A program made the translations under genes and the position numbers. From assembly GCA_003550325.1 (NCBI GenBank), contig QKWP01000034.1:62226-126225 (forward strand): a stretch of DNA of 64,000 nt, given 5' to 3'. Below are positions 1-10,320 of this stretch, piece by piece; position 1 is the first letter of the stretch, and each line of letters starts with the position of its first letter. The stretch comes from Gigaspora rosea (Eukaryota > Glomeromycota > Glomeromycetes > Diversisporales > Gigasporaceae). Under the pieces are notes generated by a model. That model was not told where the DNA came from and ran no database searches. It saw only the letters and a program-made list of their open reading frames with translations.

Positions 1-2
1 TA

Positions 3-527
3 CTGCTACCACGGTTGGAGTATAGAGCGCTAATCTGTCTTCTAGATAAAAGAACATGTGACAAAGTTTATCAACCAGTTCTTAGATTAGCTAAGTGGAA
101 AGCAGATATCGCGTCAACGGCTGCCAATAGTATAACAAACCATAAGGAACTCCTGGGTATCAAAAGTCTTTGGCAAAGACATACGGAGCAAATACTAGCA
201 GAATGGGTAATTAGAATCAATGATACAGGAGTACTTGGCCAGTCGACAAGGTTGAGGCTTAAAAAGGCACAACAGGAAATATGTAGCCCCAAACCGATAT
301 GGATACTCGACCAAAGCTGGTTAGGAATTTTGAAGTTCAAATATAATCTTAATGCAAGAATCCTGAAATTGGCAAAGGAGTTGGATATAGAAATGAGATC
401 AGAATATAATTATAATGAATGGTGGCTCTTCCAAGAGCCAGATAGAGAATCTAAAACAATTATAGAAGTATTGATAGAACACGATAAATTGAAAAATTGT
501 GAGAAGCTCAGAGGAAGAGATGTATGA
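3..527 (+). pseudogene. LINE ORF2, post-RT segment (partial, open at left edge)
   Basis: Frame 3 is open from the window edge (LLPRLEYRAL...) to a TGA at 525-527. The opening LPRLEY-type motif and the following basic helical text are typical of the region just behind the RT palm/thumb of LINE ORF2 proteins. The frame is the same as that of the RNase H segment that starts at 540, so both belong to one polyprotein. It is called a pseudogene because two in-frame stops (TGA 525, TAG 537) separate it from its RNase H part. No catalytic RT motif is inside the window. Confidence 0.75.
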
Positions 528-539
528 TACATAAACTAG

Positions 540-2363
540 TTGCTAGGCCCAATGGGGGATAGACTAGTAACTTGGCAGCAGATTAAGAAATTGTCCAATC
601 AACAATCAAGCGGGAAAAAAGCAACCTGGTTTCAGTCAATAGAAAATATTACTTTGGCAGATACCCATACTCGTAAGGTAAAAGAGGCGTTTAAGATACA
701 GGTTCCAAATGGCTTAGCCCTGAAGCCGCAATGCAAGCCAATCTCAAAAAAACAAAGCAAACAAGAATGGGTAATAGTGGATGAAAATAAAGATAACCAG
801 CCAACCATTGGTCGAGGAACGACAAAAAGGACATATTTTACAGATATTATCTGCTATGAGAGTAATGGTAAAAGCAAGAATCAGACGGAAGAGAGAAGTC
901 CTAACAAAGTGCTCCAAGAAAAGTCAAGTAATAGAGTTAAAAGAACAAGAACAGAAAAGCTAATAGACATATCACCATGGGAGAAGTTTACAAAAGGAGA
1001 GCTGAATCTAGAATTGGAGCCAAATTACTTTATAGAACGAGGAGAGGGAATTGTTATTTCACTGGAGCAAGTTAGAAGTCTGCGGAGTAAAAAGGAGGAG
1101 ATAAGGGTAGTAATTGAAGAACCTAGCTTAGAACTAATAGATAGAATAATAGAAGGACAAGAAAAGAAACAGGAACTGAAGGAAGCACTGTGTGATAATT
1201 GGAAAGAAGATATTTTGTGGTTTTATACGGACGGGTCATGTAAAGTAGTAGATAATAGGAAAGTATTAGGATATGGAGTTGTACAAATAGATAGAGAGAG
1301 AAAGGTTGTAAGAGATACCAAAGGCAGAATTCAGAACTGGATTTCATCCGCACGACCAGAGCTAATGGCAATTTTAGAAGCTCTTCTAATAGCACCACCA
1401 AAAAGTAGGGTTATTATTAGGTCCGATAGTAGTGCTGCAATAATTTTAGTTAAAAAGGTTATTGGTAGGCCCAAAACACATGAGTGGATGAAAATAAATA
1501 ACCCTATGATACTAGCAGCAATAAAAGTAGTAGTACAGAGCAAGGAAATAGAGATGGTGCTTGAGAAGGTGAAGGCACATGCAGGTGACGAACAGAATGA
1601 AAGAGCAGATCGAATAGCAAAAGAAGGAGGAGAAGTAGGTGCCCCAACAGGAGTCAAACGGGTTATGACAGAAAATATGGTCTTCGGGCCAGTCTGGAAT
1701 GGGTTAGAGATAGAATGCTCTCCGAAAGAATTTATAAAGCAGATATTAACAACGGCTACTAGAGCAGAGTGGACATTCAATCAAGGAACTCACGATGAGA
1801 TCCATCAGAAGCGAGTAAACCAAAAGAATTGGAAACCCTTTTTTGTCCTGATGAAGAAGCACAGTAAGCTACAGGACGAGAGTAGAAAAGAAAACGGCAT
1901 ATGGAGTTTTCGTATAAAGTGCATAAATAAGCTATTGCCGACTCTGATGAAACGACGAATACACAACCCAGAGTTGTATCAAGATGTTCAGTGCAGGAAA
2001 TGCAAAGAAGAAAAAGAATCTTTTGAGCACTTATCTACATGCCCACATAATGTAGAGGTGTGGACAAAAAAAGAAGAAGAAATCCTGGACAGTATTAAGG
2101 AAGAGTTAAGACATAAGGATGGGATAGTTTTAGACCTAGACCGGCTAAGAGAAGTCTTCATACCCAGGGAGATGAACGAGTATAAGAATCGGCATATAGA
2201 GTTGTCAAGAGGGTTTCTGGCAGATGATATAGGATCATCTTTAGAAAGAATGAACCTTTCTAGAAATAAGGCCCGGGACGTAGCTGTGGCTTTTCTCGAT
2301 AAATGGTTGACTATCTTCCAGAGAGAAATATGGAAAGAGCGCAGTTCAATAGTTAATGAATAG
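540..2363 (+). pseudogene. LINE ORF2 C-terminal half: RNase H plus CCHC zinc motif
   Basis: 607 codons without a stop. Residues ~225-365 form a type I RNase H domain that would degrade the RNA strand of the RNA/DNA hybrid during target-primed reverse transcription. All four expected acidic residues are visible: D231 (YTDGS), E274 (PELMAI), D296 (SDSSAA) and D357 (NERAD), with H347 in KAHAGD. Near the C terminus lies C485-x2-C488-x8-H497-x3-C501, the zinc motif common at the end of LINE ORF2. Residues 1-220 are charged linker with no recognised domain. The first codon is TTG directly behind a stop, so this is not a true start; translation originally came from upstream. The domain itself looks intact, so the copy is probably young apart from the two stops at 525 and 537. 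Confidence 0.85.
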
Positions 2364-2860
2364 GATAAAGACTGTGGAATCACTCGAGGGCAGAAAAGAA
2401 AAGGGACCAAGAAGAGAGGGAAAAAGAAAAGAAAACCGGAAAAAAAAAAGAAAAGAAGTGATAACCTGGATGAGGGGACAGGAGAAGAAGAATCAGTAGC
2501 AAAAAATAGAAGGCCGAGACGGAACTGGACAGAAATTTTAAGTACTGCGAAGGAAGAAGTATATGCATGGATTGGACAAAGGGTCCATGCGAGCTGGAAT
2601 ACAAAATAGATGGCAGTTTTGATAGGCGGCAAACCTTGACTATAGATCTAGATGGTTCTTCTTTATTGAAAGAAAGAAATCTAGAGAGGAAAAGTTTGTT
2701 ATAGCAGGTCATACTTAGATATCTCTAAGACAACCGGGTGGGTCACACTTTAGTATTAGTGCCAAAAATGACAAACTTTGTAAAATAAAATAGTATATTT
2801 TAAAATTTACAAAAGTAAAATCAAGTTGTGGCAAGACTGCCGAATATATAAAAAAAAAAA
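2364..2860 (+). other. LINE 3' untranslated region and poly-A tail
   Basis: A purine-rich stretch (2390-2520, mostly A/G) follows the stop; minus-strand frames there are shadows. The end carries the hairpin GGCAAGACTGCC (2830-2841), then GAATATAT and a run of A to about 2860. The same hairpin-plus-poly-A layout ends three other retroposons in this window (39.7, 45.3 in weak form, and 46.5 kb), which suggests it is the signal read by the LINE RT. Confidence 0.6.
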
Positions 2861-2985
2861 AATAAAATGAATATTTGTTTTACAATTTTGGATCATGTTA
2901 CATTACACAAGATCCTAAAATCTAATTGGTTTGCTATAGAGGTAGATATATACCCACCGAGTGCAAATAGAAATTCTCTATTTTT
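2861..2985 (+). repeat. Dispersed repeat R1, copy 1
   Basis: About 115 bp that match, in inverted orientation, the segment at 13436-13557. Shared text includes TACACAAGATCCTAAAATC followed by TAATTGGTTTGCTATAGAG. Short frames over both copies give similar peptides (HKILKSNWFAIE...NRNSL), but both are short and in AT-rich surroundings, so I treat it as a non-coding repeat, perhaps one end of a larger element. Confidence 0.7.
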
Positions 2986-3130
2986 TTTAATTTTTAGAAA
3001 AATAATTATCAGACCAAGATTGAGAAAATACAAAACTAGGCACAATGAACACAGCCAATAATGAAATACAAGGGATTAATGAAAGACACAAGCTATATAT
3101 TTATCCATTAAAAGACGCATTAACTGATTA

Positions 3131-3661
3131 GGGGACATCCATAAATAATGTTATGTACCTTCTCATAGTAGCACTGGACCCCTCTCTACTATATAAAAAA
3201 ATTTTTCAAAATCCGTATGTTTATATATAAAATTTTACAAAAACTTGAATATATTGTGATACAGTAATCTAATTTGGATGATTTAGGTACCATTCGATTC
3301 GTCTTAGTAAGATGAATCCAATGATATCAAAATCATTTCATTTGGATCACTGGATCAATAGTTATTCGCAAAAAACCATTGATTTTTTAGTAATTTTATA
3401 AGAAACCATAATAACCAATAGTATTTGGCCAATAAAATTTGATCCAGTGATCCAAATGAAATGAAATTGGTGCCATTCGACTCCTCTCACCGAGACGAAT
3501 CGAATGGCACCAAAATCATTAAATTTGGACTACTGGTTCAATTTTTAGCTAATTTTTTCTAAAAAAATTACGTTATATTTTTTTAACTCCCCTACTTATT
3601 GAGAAAAACGTTATTGTTCGTCCAACCCCCCTCTTGTATAACGTTATCTATGGATGCCCCC
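3131..3661. mobile_element. PIF/Harbinger-like MITE, family H1 copy A
   Basis: 531 bp with terminal inverted repeats (GGGGACATCCATAAATAATG at the left, complement of GGGGGCATCCATAGATAACG at the right), flanked on both sides by TTA (3128-3130 and 3662-3664). A 3-bp TWA duplication and G-rich TIR are typical of PIF/Harbinger. No coding capacity. The interior holds inverted palindromes around the GATTCGTCT...AGACGAATC core. A second copy in opposite orientation lies at 37974-38495. Confidence 0.8.
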
Positions 3662-3689
3662 TTATCAGAACAACCATCACAAATAATAC

Positions 3690-3940
3690 AAAGTTATTGT
3701 GCTATGTCCTATTAATTATCGAGCTACACTGATACTAATTATTGTATTATGCTTCAAACTTCTATATCTCATACTAACTATCGTTCTATGTCCTATGCTA
3801 ATTATCGTAATACACTCATACTAACTATTGTGTTAAGTTCATTTTAACTATCGCAATATGTTCCTTTAAATATCGCAAACATTCATTTTGACTATTGAAA
3901 TATGTTCGTTCCAAGTATCGCAATATGTTTGTTTTAATGA
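3690..3940. repeat. Degenerate minisatellite, ~22-30 bp unit
   Basis: Repeated variants of ACTATCGCAATATGTTC and AACTATTGTG... run through this stretch, with drifting spacing. No gene is visible here. Confidence 0.5.
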
Positions 3941-4391
3941 AAAACGGTAGTACTGTAAATCAAAAAAAATATAACGCATATAGCAAAAAAACTTACTATA
4001 GCATCAGGAAATTTTTTATATAGATAAATATCGATATATAACAATTAATTCGTAATCCACAAGTCGATCAGTGAAATTTAATATCAAAAAGTGGGGATAA
4101 ATAACATAGTTTTGACTGTGTTTTAGAATCTGCTAATGTCTACTAGTTTATTTTCTTTACTATATGCCTAAACATAAAGAATATAAAATTTCATTACTTT
4201 CCCGAGGTACTTGGGATAAAAGCTTACATTTTGGACCATTTTGCCATAATTGGTGGCTTTCTTGGCCCATTAACAAAGCAAATCAAATAATTCCACTTTA
4301 CCCAATTTGTTTATCTTTCAAAACATTAGTTATATTAAATGAGTGTGGATTTATTATAGAAATAGTTTAATCTAATTCCGTTTTTGACCCG

Positions 4392-5174
4392 TGCCCTGAG
4401 TATATTTGTAAATGTAGTGAAGTTCAAAGCGAGATTTGTGAATCAGCAACCGTAGCTATTTCCACGGTATATTGTAACATTTTCAAAACTAAAACAAAAT
4501 TTTCAGGACCAGAAGTTCTAGGATTTGATAAAGCAATCATTACAAGTGAATTATTATCCAATTTACTATTTCGCTCTTACAATTTTCAAATTGAAAATCT
4601 TCAGATTTGGATAATAAGTATTGGGCGTTCTAATGAAATTACAACAAATTTAGCAGGCCCTGGATTTAAGTCTGCTTTCATCTATCAATATAATAAAAGT
4701 CGGGCCTTGTTTTTTCAAGAAATAAAAAAAAACTATTGCAAAGTATCAATTTTTTATGGATCTAGTATATTCATAGATTTTATTGACCAAAATCTGGATT
4801 TAGTTTGGGCAAAAATCAGAATTCTGCTGATATAATAGAAATTAACTTTTTGGGCTAACCAACCAATATACAAAAAACCTGATACAAACAGCACAACTTC
4901 CAAGTTGATCTTTAGATAAATGGCGCAATAAAGAAATAATAACTAATGTATATAATTACCATCTCAAACGTCATATATTGGCAAATATAAATTGGTACCA
5001 CATTTTTTGCAATTGGTTAGAACAACCTAATTATATTATTGAATTAAGATCGGCATTGCAACTGATTTATCCAACCGAATCGAAATTGATGACCGGGAAT
5101 TTTGAGCTTTGAAAGCAATACTAGAATATGTTGGTTGTTCTGACGTTACCTTCTATAAAAAGAATCAATCGAAG
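4392..5174 (+). pseudogene. N-terminal block of the decayed transposase-like gene
   Basis: Reading from 4389 the frame stays open to about 4835 (SEVQSEICESATVAISTVY..., later LAGPGFKSAFIYQYNKSRA and LVWAKIRILL). After stops it is regained at ~4957 (NYHLKRHILANINWYHIFC...) and ends with LEYVGCSDVTFYKKNQS at an AAG/GTAAGC donor near 5174. The tract lacks a start codon in the open part. Conserved-looking Trp, Cys and Gly spacing fits a folded domain, but I cannot name the domain. Confidence 0.55.
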
Positions 5175-5429
5175 GTAAGCAATTGTCTCAAAAAATAGGG
5201 GATGCAAGGGAAAGCTCGTAATTATTAGATACGAATTACAGGTTTTCCTTTTGCGGCAATGCTCAAATATTATAGTTTATGCATAGATTGAATTAAGAAT
5301 AATGGATTTTTATAGTTCAAGATTTGGTCTCGGTTTATCACCTCTAATAGTGATAAAAGTTCTTTGTCCATCTTATATAACCTTGGATTTGTTATACCAA
5401 CACCCTCATACTCTACAAATACTTTTTGG

Positions 5430-6074
5430 AGTTTTTTCACAAATCCTTGAATATTAATAAATGTGGCGTAAATGGGTGTCGACAAGTGTTATTGATAATT
5501 GCTAACGATTTTAACTATAAAGTTATTAGAAAAAACTTAGGCATAAGTAAAGTTTTTTTTTTTTTTTGGGTGCAAGTAAAGTTTGAATTTACATTATTAT
5601 CAAAATTACTTTTCTTATTAATCCTCTTATGTTTTATCAGGTTTCAAATGATTTAATTTGTACTGCACAAAAGCATTCTTACATTTACGGTTCTAGAAGA
5701 TTAGTTACTAAAAAACCTAATAATTAGACATGAAAAAATGTTAGTAGAAAAAAATTTACAATTACAGTCTTTTTTGATGGATAAAGCTAATGTTGTAATG
5801 AGCTTGTATAAAACGGACCCTCTCACAAATGAACCAGTATATTACCGGTACCTAAAAAATTCAAAAGACATACTATGGAATAAATTTCACGAGGAATATC
5901 CAGATGGAATACGCCATACTAGTTTTTATACTAAAATGGAAGGAAATAAATACATATATCAAGAGGATTTAGATGAGCCATGCCATACGTGTTCACAATA
6001 TGGTTACGAAATTTTTTTAGATCTTATCTTATTAATTCAAAAACATATAGCAAAACATACAATTCAGGCCCTAC
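5430..6074 (+). pseudogene. Middle exons of the decayed transposase-like gene
   Basis: QVLLIIANDFNYKVIRKNLG (5480-5545) ends at a GTAAAG donor. A T-rich intron runs to an acceptor TTTATCAG at ~5640. The next exon reads SNDLICTAQKHSYIYGSR; after a stop it continues with SFLMDKANVVMSLYKTD, YPDGIRHTSFYTKMEG and CHTCSQYGYE (two Cys, possible zinc ligands). The frame then runs into the MITE at 6075. Confidence 0.55.
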
Positions 6075-6413
6075 AGGAGTTTAGACACTTTTGTAGTAAC
6101 GTGACCATCACGTGGTATGGCGTCTTCAGATTAACTTTTTGGCTTTATTGTTAAAGGTAGGGTTAGGGTTCGTGTATATAGCCTTAAAAGGTCCCTATAT
6201 ATATGTAAAATTGTGTTCTGAACATTTTTATGTAGTTTTTAAGGCCGATTTAAACACTAGTTTTCAAGTATTTTCACTCTTTTCTCTTTTTTTCTTCTTG
6301 TACACGTGTTTTGTTTTGATATCGGACTGATCTGGAATGATCAAAATTTATGTTCTCTAATTGGTTGATTCTCATACGCCACGTCACGTTATTGCAAAAG
6401 TGTCTAGATCCCT
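6075..6413. mobile_element. Inverted-repeat element inside the transposase-like pseudogene
   Basis: 339 bp with terminal inverted repeats: TTAGACACTTTTGTAGTAAC at the left and the complement of TTGCAAAAGTGTCTAG at the right. Inner parts CACGTGGTATGGCG / CATACGCCACGT also pair. It separates the coding blocks ending at 6074 and resuming near 6510. No convincing target duplication. The interior contains a TAGGGTTAGGG stretch (6156-6168). Confidence 0.65.
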
Positions 6414-6526
6414 GGTGCAGTTTATAATTCAGATGAATACGTATTGCAATATAAATAAAAAATGTATTATTATAATAGCTATTACTTATTTGTTATTATA
6501 GAAGCAATTATTAGTAGAATGAGAAA

Positions 6527-7243
6527 AATTGAAGTGTTTTCTCAAACAGGATTACAAACAACATTTTTATATTACTTCACATGGAACAATATTCCATAAC
6601 GTTTGCATTAATCATTGTCTTTTATACGCATTTGGACAATGCCACGAACCCTATACTAGAACTTGTAGTGATTGTCAAGCTTTTTTTCAATTTTTTGATA
6701 CATTACACAATAATATTAGTAATTCAATTTATGAGGAGTTGGAGGATTTGTACGATTACTTGCTCTATTATTTAGCTCACCAGACAAGAAAAGCATATCT
6801 AAACGCACAATTTAACGCAAATTTACTGAGTTTGGATAAAAAATCTGCTTTGATATTAGTAGATTACAAGATAAAAATATTACCAAAAATAGCACGAGAA
6901 ACTAAGCAGGATTGTTTTGGCAAAAAAGGTTGGTCTCTCCACTCAATTCTTGTATATACCATGCAACCCAACTCGACAAAGTTACGTATTTAAGCATTCG
7001 ACCACTGGTTTGCAGATACTCGTCAAGATTCATGGTTTACAGCGTTTTCACTCTATGCAGTAATTAAGGAATTAAACCCAAAACCAGAATCAATAATAAT
7101 AATATAATGGGGTCACTATCATAACGCTGATCTAATGACAATAATGAGATATTGATCAGAATGGTATGGAGTTAATGTAAGCAAATAGGTTTTTTTAGAA
7201 ACAGGTGAAACAAAAATGACTATCAATTCTTATCATGCACAGG
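6527..7243 (+). pseudogene. Core block of the decayed transposase-like gene
   Basis: An open frame runs 6529-6990, with GTIFHNVCINHCLLYAFGQC, CSDCQAFFQFF, YYLAHQTRKAYLNAQF and ILVDYKIKILPKIARETKQD. The same frame then continues through stops as AFDHWFADTRQDSWFTAF and HYHNADLM...SEWYGVNVSK. Asp and Glu residues in YKIKILPK...AFDHW...NADLM are candidates for a DDE triad, though part of the expected acidic region reads as poly-Ile plus a stop. The block ends at a GT donor after INSYHAQ (7240). Confidence 0.6.
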
Positions 7244-7279
7244 TATGATAATACTACTGTGCTAGCAAATTTATAAATT

Positions 7280-8065
7280 TATAGCAGATCAGTATAGTAT
7301 AGGTGAGCAAATCCATATAAGTATAGGCCAAATTTAAAATCTATACTATACCGATTAGCTATAATTCCTAACCCTAACCCTAATATGTATTACACCGGAT
7401 CAGTATAGTATAGATTTAAAAATTCAGCCTATCCCTTAGATTGTAACACAGGCAAATTTGTCTGCGTATTTTAAAATTTTTAATAAAATTTTAAATATTG
7501 ATTTTAGCCATATCTTTTCTAAGTAAAAAATATTCTTTAAGTTTTGTTTTAGTAACTTTGTTATAAAATTTTTTTAAAATTATTAGAAAACTTTAATATA
7601 ATAAATGTTTAAAGTTCATGTTCCCGCCTATAAAAAAAATCTTTACTTCTAATACAAGTCTTAATTTTTACAAGTAAATTATTAAAGTTGCAATAATGAA
7701 AGTTGTCATCCTTTATATAAACTACAATATTGTCTTAAGAACTATAGTTCTAAAACTAAAACTAAATAAGATCGCAGAAAAATTGTAATAAAATTTTTTA
7801 AAAAAATTTTTTCTTAAAATTATCTATTTTCAGCTTATATGTAACTATAATTTATTTTCTTATAATATAAAAACTAATTTTGCAAAAAAGTAATCCTTAT
7901 TTTCAAATATAATTGTACAAAGTTTTATTTAATTATTTTAGTATTTTAAAAAAGTAAATCAGAGCTAAAAAAGTGCAAAAACGCAGGCAAATTTGTCTGT
8001 GTTCTACTACAATCTAAGGGATACTATACGGATCTGGTTATCTATACTATACTAATTTGTGAAAT
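7280..8065. mobile_element. Nested inverted-repeat insertion in an intron of the pseudogene
   Basis: Outer arms contain CAGTATAGTATAG / CTATACTATAC (7285-7350, 7395-7412, 8045-8060). Inner arms pair ATCCCTTAGATTGTA plus ACAGGCAAATTTGTCTG (7427-7467) with the complement at 7995-8033. The inner 600 bp is AT-rich and non-coding. CCTAACCCTAACCCTAA occurs at 7367-7383. Boundaries are approximate. Confidence 0.6.
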
Positions 8066-8117
8066 ATCTTGAATTACTTATAATCTATATTCATGTATCA
8101 ATCTTTTACATTAATTA

Positions 8118-8360
8118 GATATCACATGCAATCAATCGACATATTCGTTTAGGCTTTGATGTAATAGCAGGGCAGGAAATCGAAAACACAATTAAAGGAA
8201 TCAAAGGAACTTCAGTTGCAAACCTGAATCCTAACCGGAATAGAAGAAGTAATATAGCTAATTTGTAATTAATCGAAGGTTTATATTAATTTCAAATTAA
8301 ATACAGGTAACGGTAATAGGAAATTTCAATTGGTTTGAGTGGCAATGGCCAACAACGGGT
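8118..8360 (+). pseudogene. Downstream exon fragments of the decayed transposase-like gene
   Basis: ISHAINRHIRLGFDVIAGQE, then IENTIKGIKGTSVANLNPNR, end at a TAA at 8265-8267. A further short block reads VTVIGNFNWFEWQWPTTG (8308-8361). Gly-Thr-Ser-Val-Ala and the WxWP motif read like an accessory domain behind the catalytic core. A GT-AG intron probably lies between them, though the text is too decayed to place it. Confidence 0.5.
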
Positions 8361-8686
8361 AAGGTTGTAAAATTACTACAGTTTTGTATGATTTCTGAAT
8401 TTTATGTATGTAATTTGAACATATACGAGTTTCTAAGATCAAATTTTAGATAATCGAAAGGCTACTATTTGGATATTCAAACCAAATATTGCAGTAATAC
8501 TGCCAAACTTTTGTAAAGCCGTATTTATATACAATGTGATAAAAATTCACAAAATATAGCGTCATTCGACGTCTCCAGATAATTGCTATCTTGGGGTTTT
8601 AATAAAAAAAATTACACAAACTCTGATTTACTAAGCTTATATAAAATCACAAGTTTGTAATATTTATAACACAACCCTAATAATAG

Positions 8687-9507
8687 GTGAATTTGCTGGA
8701 TATATTAAAGCACAAGACGTTCCTAGTATAGGAGAATGAAAAATTTTTACTATAGCAAATTAGATAAATTTTGCAAGAAAAAGATTAATAAACCTGCAAC
8801 ACAAGTATCAACACATACCATACCATCATCAGAATAGGAAATGCTAGTGCTGAATTCATTTCGTATGTATTTTTTTATAGTCAGAACCTCTTTTTATTCT
8901 ATAATTACTATGTTTTTTTTTTCTTATTATCAAGGTCTTATTCCGAGTCGTCTTACAAGAGAAAACCTAGTAAAAGAATTAGAAAAACAAAAAATTCAAT
9001 TTGATAATCATGTGAGTAAAGAACAATTGATAAATCGACTAGAAAACCAATTGGCAAAAGATGTGAAGAAGGCAAGAATTGGTATGTATTATTTGCTGTT
9101 GATGTAATTTTTGAACATTAATATTTTGATAATAATTCGATTGCTATTTATAGCTTATAACGAAATAAATAATTTTTTCAAAAAAAAATGACTATACCTT
9201 TGAAGGGATTAAGTTTCCTTTGAATTTGGCTGGGCCCTTAAGGTGAATCAAAAGTTCAGAAAAAAAGAGTGCCGGAAAGAGAATATTGCCAGAAATTAGA
9301 ATACTATTAGAGGGTTATTTTCTAGCAGATAATATAAATAAAAGTGACAGATATATAGCACAGGATATGTATGACGAACTTGTTCGACTTGTACAAGAAG
9401 GCGAAATTAAAATGGAAGAGGTACCAAAAGTCTCTACAATTCAAAACTGGATTGGTTGTTATACACGTGAACATAAGCAAGAAGCGGTGGCAAAGAAAGT
9501 GATCTAG
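8687..9507 (+). pseudogene. C-terminal exons of the decayed transposase-like gene
   Basis: Fragments are GEFAGYIKAQDVPSIGE (8687-8740), PATQVSTHTIPSSE (8792-8835), then after a probable intron (GTATGT 8862, AG ~8932) GLIPSRLTRENLVKELEKQK... to 9086, which resembles a SAP-type helix-extension-helix DNA-binding motif. The last block (9286-9507) reads YFLADNINKSDRYIAQDMYD and PKVSTIQNWIGCYTREHKQE, ending at TAG 9505-9507. Confidence 0.55.
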
Positions 9508-9584
9508 TTAAAATAAAGAATTTAAATTTTTAAATCGCAATTTATTAGGGATGTTAATGGAGTATATCAGAAAATTTTATACAT

Positions 9585-9800
9585 AGATATTTGATCGATA
9601 TAGCACTTAATCGTTTTATATCAATTATAATATAACATTATATATCGATTAAAATATCGTTATATATCGATTAAAATATCGTTATATATCGATTAATTGG
9701 ATAAAAATTGATATATATCTATAATCGATATATATCATAATATCGTTATATATCGATTAATTTGATAAAAATCGATATATATCTATAATCGATATATCAT
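9585..9800. repeat. Minisatellite, ~22-bp ATATATCGATTAA unit
   Basis: Copies of ATATCGTTATATATCGATTA with small changes. The same ATATATCGATT words recur at 21950-22095, 22740-22965 and 26020-26235. Confidence 0.8.
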
Positions 9801-9844
9801 TTTTTATATTACAAGTGTCTGTGGGGCGCCGCTGGTGCCCTATG

Positions 9845-9935
9845 GAGCAGACCCGGGTTATACTCCGGGTTATACTCCGGGTTGTGCTCCAGGGTATACT
9901 CCGGGCTATACTCTGTGTTATACTCTATAGAGTAA
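9845..9935. repeat. Minisatellite, 13-bp CCGGGTTATACTC unit
   Basis: About six units of GGGTTATACTCC with variants, GC-richer than the surroundings. Related words occur at 11375-11520 and 22100-22500. The minus-strand frame across it (NPEYNPEYNP) is a product of the repeat. Confidence 0.75.
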
Positions 9936-10051
9936 CTTTCTCGTGATTCGTTAATTTTTATACAATTGAATTTATACAGTTTAGAGCAGTGATATACATG
10001 AACACTGTCCATGCATATTACTTGGACACGGGCATATTTGGACATTGTTCG

Positions 10052-10174
10052 AATGTCCGCGTCCATATCTCTAAACATATGATTAATTTATCGTTATTTA
10101 TTTTTTTTTTAANAATGTCCGCGTCCATATCTCTAAACATATGATTAATTTATCGTTATTTATTTTTTTTTTAA
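10052..10174. repeat. 61-bp direct duplication around an undetermined base
   Basis: Bases 10052-10112 are repeated almost exactly from 10114, with a single N at 10113 between them. This is the pattern left by joining two overlapping contigs or by a filled gap, so the duplication is probably an assembly artefact. Confidence 0.85.
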
Positions 10175-10320
10175 TAAATATTTTTTTTTGATTTTTATTT
10201 ATTTATTTATTTATTTTTTTTTAATTTGTATCTATTTTTTTAATTTAAAAATTTTTTAGTTATTTTTATTTTTTTAATTTATTGTCTACTTAATTTATTT
10301 TTTATAATTTGCTAGTGTAG
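10080..10320. repeat. Poly-T/AT-rich low-complexity tract
   Basis: Mostly T with ATTTATTT runs; no coding content. Confidence 0.8.

Larger units (their letters stand above)
1..2860 (+). mobile_element. LINE (non-LTR retrotransposon), 3' part
   Basis: The window opens inside a coding frame that continues to base 2363, broken only by two nearby stops. It contains a post-reverse-transcriptase segment, an RNase H domain and a C-terminal CCHC zinc motif, in the order known for RNase H-bearing LINEs (I/Tad-like clades). A non-coding stretch follows, ending in a short hairpin (GGCAAGACTGCC at 2830-2841) and a poly-A run to about 2860. The endonuclease and RT domains would lie to the left of the window. 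The 3' boundary is placed at the poly-A; a target-site duplication cannot be checked without the 5' end. Confidence 0.85.
4150..9510 (+). pseudogene. Decayed multi-exon transposase-like gene (large DDE-like family)
   Basis: A chain of same-strand coding fragments separated by short GT-AG-bounded gaps and by insertions. In order: an N-terminal block (4392-5174), a short linker exon (~5430-5547), a middle block (5641-6074) with CHTCSQYG (CxxC), a block with HNVCINHCLLYAFGQC and CSDCQAFF (6527-7243), then fragments at 8118-8267 and ~8310, a SAP-like helix-turn segment (8931-9086) and a C-terminal block (9283-9507). I remember this order from a large repeated protein family of arbuscular mycorrhizal fungi thought to be DDE-type transposases; that recollection was not verified by search. 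Many in-frame stops (6991, 7105, 7144, 7189) and frameshifts make it dead. Two inverted-repeat elements (6075-6413, ~7280-8065) interrupt it. Confidence 0.65.

Noticed and set aside
1123-1780. Long minus-strand frames under the LINE gene
   Set aside because: Shadow frames of the RNase H coding region; the plus strand has the conserved catalytic residues.
1988-2712. Minus-strand 214-aa and 110-aa Phe/Leu/Ser-rich frames
   Set aside because: They read the complement of the purine-rich LINE 3' region; hydrophobic by composition only.
6156-6168. A chromosome end at the TAGGGTTAGGG stretch
   Set aside because: Only about two units, inside a TIR element and flanked by coding remnants on both sides.
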